The notes under the pieces were generated by a model. The model made no database searches and was not told the origin of the DNA. It saw nothing but the letters and a program-made list of their open reading frames with translations. Positions 3,920 through 7,915 of a DNA stretch of 7,915 nt are shown here, piece by piece (position 1 is the first letter of the stretch; every line of letters starts with the position of its first letter). Where the stretch lies: the NCBI GenBank assembly GCA_003232855.1, contig QIKC01000242.1, positions 1-7,915 of the forward strand, given 5' to 3'. Source of the DNA: Verrucomicrobiales bacterium (GTDB lineage: Bacteria; Verrucomicrobiota; Verrucomicrobiia; Verrucomicrobiales; DEV007). The position numbers and the translations under genes are program-made.

Positions 3920-6424
3920 GTGGTAGCGTCGGGCTACTTGAGTAGTAGTAGCGATAGCGGCAATGCCCTGCGGGCGCCGGAGCTTCTTTCGCCGGCTGGC
4001 GATTGGGAATGCGCGCGGGCGGCGGTGGCGAACGGGGCGGACGCGATCTATTTCGGTTTGTCGGCTTTCAATGCTCGTCTGCGGGCGAAAAATTTTACCG
4101 CAGAGGATTTGCCCGAGCTGATGCAATTTCTGCACGGGCATGGGGTTCGTGGTTTTGTGACCATGAACACGCTCATTTTTACCGATGAGCTGGCGGCGGC
4201 GGAGGCGCAGTTGCGGATGCTGGACGCGGCGGGGGTCGATGCGGTGATCGTGCAGGATCTGGGCTTGGCGCGGCTGGCTAAGCAGGTGGCGCCGAATGTT
4301 GAGCTGCACGCGTCGACACAGATGACGATTACTTCGCCGGAGGGCTTGGCGTTGGTCGATGGGAGTGTGGGTTTGGATCTCGCAGTGTTGGCTCGCGAGA
4401 CCTCGATGAAGGAGATGGCGCGTTTTGATCTCGCTGCGGAGGGGGCGGTGCCGCTGGAGGTTTTCGTGCATGGTGCGCTTTGTGTGGCTTACTCTGGGCA
4501 GTGCCTTACTAGCGAGTCGCTCGGGCAGCGGAGCGCGAATCGCGGTGAATGCGCGCAGGCCTGCCGGATGGAATACGAGCTGATCGTGGATGGCGAGAAG
4601 CGTGAGCTCGGCGATCGTTCCTATTTGCTTTCTCCGCAGGATTTGGCGGCGGTTGATCAGGTGGCGAAGTTGATCGAGTTGGGAATTTCGAGTTTTAAGA
4701 TCGAGGGGCGTCTGAAATCGCCGGAGTATGTCGCGGCGGTCACTGGCGTCTATCGCAAGGCGATTGACGCCGCAGTCGCGGGCGGCGGTGACGAGGTCAC
4801 TCCCGAGGATCGTTACGCGATGGAGATGACTTTTTCGCGAGGCTTGTACAGCGGTTGGATGGAGGGGGTGGATAACAAGAGTTTGGTGCTCGCTCGTTTT
4901 GGGAAAAAACGTGGAGCTATGTTAGGTCGCGTGATTTCGGTGGGGGAAGATTTTGTCGAAATTGAGCCCGAGGTGGAGGTGAAGGCGGGTGATGGTGTGG
5001 TGTTCGATTCGGGTGGCGATACGGATAAGGAGCAGGGCGGGAGCGTTTACGAGGTGCGCGAGGCAGGTGGCGGCCGTGTTCGATTGTTCTTTAAGCACCG
5101 GCATCTGCGTTTTCGGGAAATCTCTGTGGGCGATCGCGTGTGGAAGACATCTGATCCGGCGTTGAACCGGCGTTTGCGTTCGACTTGGACGGGGAAAATT
5201 GCGCGGCGACGGCGCGATGGCCTGCGTCTGCGGGTGAGCGGTCGGGCGGGGGAGCCGCTGCGTCTGGAGGCGTTGGGGCGTGGGGTGGCGGTGGAGTCGG
5301 CACAGGTTTTGGAGGTCGCCGAGCGGCGGGCTTTGGATGGCGAAATTTTGCGTAAGCAGCTCGGTCGGCTCGGTGAGACGGTTTACGAGTTGGCGGAATT
5401 GGAGACGGCGATCGAGGGTGAGGTGATGCTGCCGTTGAGTGCTTTGAACCGTTTGCGGCGGGCGCTGGTGGAGGGGCTCGATGCAGGTGGGGTGACGGCG
5501 GTGCGGGCAGAGCCTCGCGGTGGGGTGGAGTCGCTGCGGGCGGCGATGGACTGGGGAACGCCACCAGCGGCGGGTGCTCCTGAACTGACGGTTCTGTGTC
5601 GGACGATGGGGCAAATCGAAGTCGCTTGCGACTTGGGGCTGCGGGTGATCGCTGTCGATTTTGAGGATATTAGGCGTTACAAGGACGCGGTGGGGCTGGT
5701 GCGCGAGCGCGGTGCCGGGGCGCAGGTGGTGCTGGCCACGCCGCGAATTCAGAAGCCGGGCGAGGCGGGGATTTTTAACGTGGTGGACCGCGCGGGCGGC
5801 GATGGGGTGTTGCTGCGCAACCTCGGTGGCGTCGCGCATTTTCGCGATCGGCAGGATTTGCTGCGCATCGGTGATTTCTCGCTCAACGTCGCCAATCCGT
5901 TGAGCGCTGATTACTTTCTCGGCCTGGGGCTTGACCGCGTTACGGTGTCTTACGATTTGGCCATCGGTCAGGTTGTTGACATGTTAGAGAAATGCCCTGA
6001 CCCGGGGCGTTTTGAGCTGACTCTGCATCAGCACATGCCGATGTTTCACATGGAGCACTGCGTTTTCTGCGCCTTCATGTCGGAGGGGACAGACGTGACC
6101 AACTGTGGGCGCCCCTGTGACACGCACGAAGTTCACCTGCGCGATCGGGTCGGTATGTTGCATCCGCTGAAGGCGGATGTCGGCTGTCGCAACACGCTGT
6201 TTAATGGCAAGGCGCAGACGGGTGCGAAGCATTACGATGCTCTGTGCGCGGTCGGCCTGCGGCGATTCCGGGTGGATCTGCTCGATGAATCGCCGGAGGG
6301 TGCGCGCGCGGTGTTGGAGGCCTATGTTGCTTTGTTGGCTGGCGAGGAGAGCGGCGCGGTGCTGTGGCGTTCGTTGCGGGCTACGGCGAAGCTCGGTGTC
6401 ACCGTCGGCTCGTTAGAGGGCTAG
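3920..6424 (+). CDS. Long-form U32 family protein (DUF3656-type), probable RNA hydroxylase
   Basis: U32 proteins were once called collagenase-like peptidases, but characterised members (RlhA, TrhP, UbiU/UbiV) are iron-sulfur proteins that hydroxylate RNA or ubiquinone precursors. Residues below count from GTG 3920 (834 residues). The U32 barrel begins at about 19 (APELLSPAGDWECARAA). The family cysteine set lies in CVAYSGQC at 188-195 and CAQAC at 211-215, giving four cysteines spaced 6, 15 and 3 apart as in TrhP/RlhA. FKIEGRLKSPEYV at 260-272 is also typical. A beta-rich DUF3656-like middle at about 330-520 follows, then a second barrel-like half from about 555. This half ends in a Cys-rich block at 714-756 (HCVFC, CGRPC, then GCRNT). 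RlhA of E. coli is about 650 residues, so this is a long form. The start is uncertain: the frame opens at GTG 3845 right after a TGA, but that codon lies in a hairpin and its first residues look non-conserved; TTG 3938 is another choice. Confidence 0.88.
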   Translation: MVASGYLSSSSDSGNALRAPELLSPAGDWECARAAVANGADAIYFGLSAFNARLRAKNFTAEDLPELMQFLHGHGVRGFVTMNTLIFTDELAAAEAQLRMLDAAGVDAVIVQDLGLARLAKQVAPNVELHASTQMTITSPEGLALVDGSVGLDLAVLARETSMKEMARFDLAAEGAVPLEVFVHGALCVAYSGQCLTSESLGQRSANRGECAQACRMEYELIVDGEKRELGDRSYLLSPQDLAAVDQVAKLIELGISSFKIEGRLKSPEYVAAVTGVYRKAIDAAVAGGGDEVTPEDRYAMEMTFSRGLYSGWMEGVDNKSLVLARFGKKRGAMLGRVISVGEDFVEIEPEVEVKAGDGVVFDSGGDTDKEQGGSVYEVREAGGGRVRLFFKHRHLRFREISVGDRVWKTSDPALNRRLRSTWTGKIARRRRDGLRLRVSGRAGEPLRLEALGRGVAVESAQVLEVAERRALDGEILRKQLGRLGETVYELAELETAIEGEVMLPLSALNRLRRALVEGLDAGGVTAVRAEPRGGVESLRAAMDWGTPPAAGAPELTVLCRTMGQIEVACDLGLRVIAVDFEDIRRYKDAVGLVRERGAGAQVVLATPRIQKPGEAGIFNVVDRAGGDGVLLRNLGGVAHFRDRQDLLRIGDFSLNVANPLSADYFLGLGLDRVTVSYDLAIGQVVDMLEKCPDPGRFELTLHQHMPMFHMEHCVFCAFMSEGTDVTNCGRPCDTHEVHLRDRVGMLHPLKADVGCRNTLFNGKAQTGAKHYDALCAVGLRRFRVDLLDESPEGARAVLEAYVALLAGEESGAVLWRSLRATAKLGVTVGSLEG

Positions 6425-7849
6425 TTACAAGATGGCGCCGGGCTGGTAGGCGGCGGCGGCGGGGTGCTTGCGGTTGGTTTCTTCTACTGCCGAGAGAAAG
6501 GCATCGACTTGTACGGCGGCGCTGCCGGCGCGGGTGGCGGCGGCGGCGAGCATGGTTTCTAGTTCGTCCCGACTGATGCCGAGGCGCGCGTCGGCCGCTA
6601 AGCGGGCGACCAGGTCGTTGTCGCGGATGGCACCGGAACGTAGATCGCGCAGGGTGGCCACGGCGTGCTCCTTGATGGCCTCGTGCGCGGCCTCGCGACC
6701 GGCACCGGCTTTGACCGCCTCCATCATGAATGTGGTGGTGGTGAGGAAGGGCAGATAGCGGGCGTTCTCGGCGTCGATGACTTCCGGGTAGACCTCCATT
6801 TGGCCGAGCACGGTGATGAAGGTTTCTAACAATCCGTCGGCTGCAAAAAAGGCGTCTGGGAGCATGACGCGGCGGACGACGGAGCAGGAGACATCGCCCT
6901 CGTTCCACTGGTCGCCGGCGAGACCGCCGGCCATGGTGAGGTAGCCTTTTAACAAGGTGTGGAAACCGTTGATGCGTTCACAGGAGCGCGCGTTCATCTT
7001 GTGTGGCATGGCTGAGGAGCCGACCTGGCCTTTGGCGAAACCCTCGCCAGCCAACTCGTGGCCGGCCATCAGGCGCAGCGTTTTGGCGAAGCTGGAAGGG
7101 GCGGAGCCGAGCTCGCAGAGGGCGGACACGACGCGCAGGTCGAGCGAGCGCGGGTAGACTTGGCCGACGTTAGTGGCGGTGGTGGTGATGCCGAGGTGGC
7201 GCACTACGCTGCGCTCCAATTCGGCGACTTTCGCCGCGTCGTTGTCGAACAGGTTGAGTTGGTCGAGCTGGGTGCCGACGGCGCCTTTGAGGCCGCGCGC
7301 GGGGTAGCGGTCGATGAGCGTTTCGAGGCCGTGGAAGGCACCGAGCAGTTCCTCGCCAAAGGTGGCGACCCTTTTGCCGAAGGTGGTTGTTTGGGCGGCG
7401 ACGTTGTGGGTGCGCGCGGAGATGCAGAGCGATTTCCATTCTTCGGCGCGGCGACCGAGCGCGGCGAGCGCGGCGGCGGTCTTGTCGCGGATTACGCCCA
7501 GCGCGCGGTGAACCTGCAGCTGCTCGACGTTCTCCGTGAGGTCGCGGCTGGTCATGCCTTTGTGGATGTGTTCGTGGCCGGCCAGTGCACAGAACTCCTC
7601 GATGCGCGCCTTGACGTCGTGACGGGTGACGCGCTCGCGTGCCATGATCGAGCCGAGATCGACATCTTCTCTGACTCGCTCATAGTCGGCGATATCGGCG
7701 GCGGGGATGTCGAGACCGAGTTCGGCCTGCGCCTTCATCACCGCGATCCACAGCTCGCGTTCGAGGACGATCCGCCCTTCGGGTGCCCAGATGGCCGCCA
7801 TTTGTGGGGTTGCGTAGCGTTCGGCGAGGATGTTTGGGATGGTGGGCAT
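6425..7849 (-). CDS. purB: Adenylosuccinate lyase
   Basis: PurB works twice in purine synthesis, releasing fumarate from SAICAR to give AICAR and from adenylosuccinate to give AMP. From ATG 7849 the protein has 474 residues. It shows RHDVKARIEEF at 76-86, GHEHIHKGMTSRDLTENVEQ at 91-110 and ARTHNVAAQTTTFGKR at 145-160, with the catalytic-type histidine in THN. The fumarase/aspartase-superfamily signature GSSAMPHKMN at 277-286 carries the mobile-loop serines. The end HPAAAAYQPGAIL and the start MPTIPNILAERYA both fit whole-family ends, as I recall them from actinobacterial PurB, so the gene is complete. GTG 7879 would add ten residues (VHSFGSSHPT) with no family support, so I prefer the ATG. 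No clear ribosome binding site is seen. The stop codon touches the stop of the convergent U32 gene with no bases between, so neither gene has room for an ordinary terminator after it. Confidence 0.96.
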   Translation of the reverse strand: MPTIPNILAERYATPQMAAIWAPEGRIVLERELWIAVMKAQAELGLDIPAADIADYERVREDVDLGSIMARERVTRHDVKARIEEFCALAGHEHIHKGMTSRDLTENVEQLQVHRALGVIRDKTAAALAALGRRAEEWKSLCISARTHNVAAQTTTFGKRVATFGEELLGAFHGLETLIDRYPARGLKGAVGTQLDQLNLFDNDAAKVAELERSVVRHLGITTTATNVGQVYPRSLDLRVVSALCELGSAPSSFAKTLRLMAGHELAGEGFAKGQVGSSAMPHKMNARSCERINGFHTLLKGYLTMAGGLAGDQWNEGDVSCSVVRRVMLPDAFFAADGLLETFITVLGQMEVYPEVIDAENARYLPFLTTTTFMMEAVKAGAGREAAHEAIKEHAVATLRDLRSGAIRDNDLVARLAADARLGISRDELETMLAAAATRAGSAAVQVDAFLSAVEETNRKHPAAAAYQPGAIL

Positions 7850-7915
7850 AGTGGGATGGCTGGAGCCGAATGAATGCACCGCCCGGCGCGATGCGCAAAG
7901 ATTTTGACGCGGTGG

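Noticed and set aside
4922..5839. A 305-residue minus-strand frame
   Set aside because: It lies fully opposite the conserved U32 gene and its product is an Arg/His/Pro/Gln-rich mixture typical of antisense frames.
7058..7873. A 271-residue plus-strand frame
   Set aside because: It lies fully opposite purB, whose catalytic motifs are clear. The product is a Gly/Asp/Glu/Ala-rich shadow.

Overview
The window comes from a GC-rich Gram-negative bacterium. The gene set (a TolQ/TolR/TolA-like envelope motor, a long Lgt, a long two-barrel U32 protein and a PurB of the form I associate with Actinobacteria) together with the style of the intergenic repeats suggests Verrucomicrobiota, perhaps the Opitutales/Puniceicoccales group. 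That placement is inference from memory of the families; no marker gene such as rRNA is present.

Layout. Positions 1-1818 hold a minus-strand operon, read right to left: a 317-residue TolQ/ExbB proton channel, a 140-residue TolR/ExbD partner, and the first 119 residues of a TolA/TonB-like energy transducer that runs off the left edge. The transducer has no ATG and seems to start at a GTG. Positions 1819-2335 contain no credible gene. This stretch is a pile-up of short repeats: two imperfect 28-30 bp units with a 41 bp period, two copies of a 33 bp element with a perfect palindromic core, short 9 bp repeats, and an 8 bp tandem array that runs into the stop codon of the next gene. Positions 2336-3316 hold lgt on the minus strand.

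Positions 3317-3569 are the divergent spacer between lgt and the plus-strand genes, with a 17 bp dyad close to the lgt start. A possible 67-residue plus-strand protein (3570-3773) follows. Next comes a leader-like segment (3781-3869) with a GAAA-capped hairpin and a terminator-like hairpin plus T-run. A long U32-family protein then fills the space up to 6424. purB lies on the minus strand from about 7849 to 6425, and its stop codon directly abuts the stop codon of the U32 gene.

How the genes relate. TolQ, TolR and the TolA/TonB-like protein should form one inner-membrane machine that uses the proton gradient to act on the outer membrane. Lgt makes lipoproteins in the same membrane, which would include the Pal of a Tol-Pal system if one lies to the left. 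The U32 protein probably belongs to the RNA-hydroxylating branch of its family (RlhA/TrhP type) and PurB to purine synthesis; they are convergent neighbours with no evident shared pathway. The parts that standard annotation explains least are the repeat island at 1819-2347 and the structured leader before the U32 gene.
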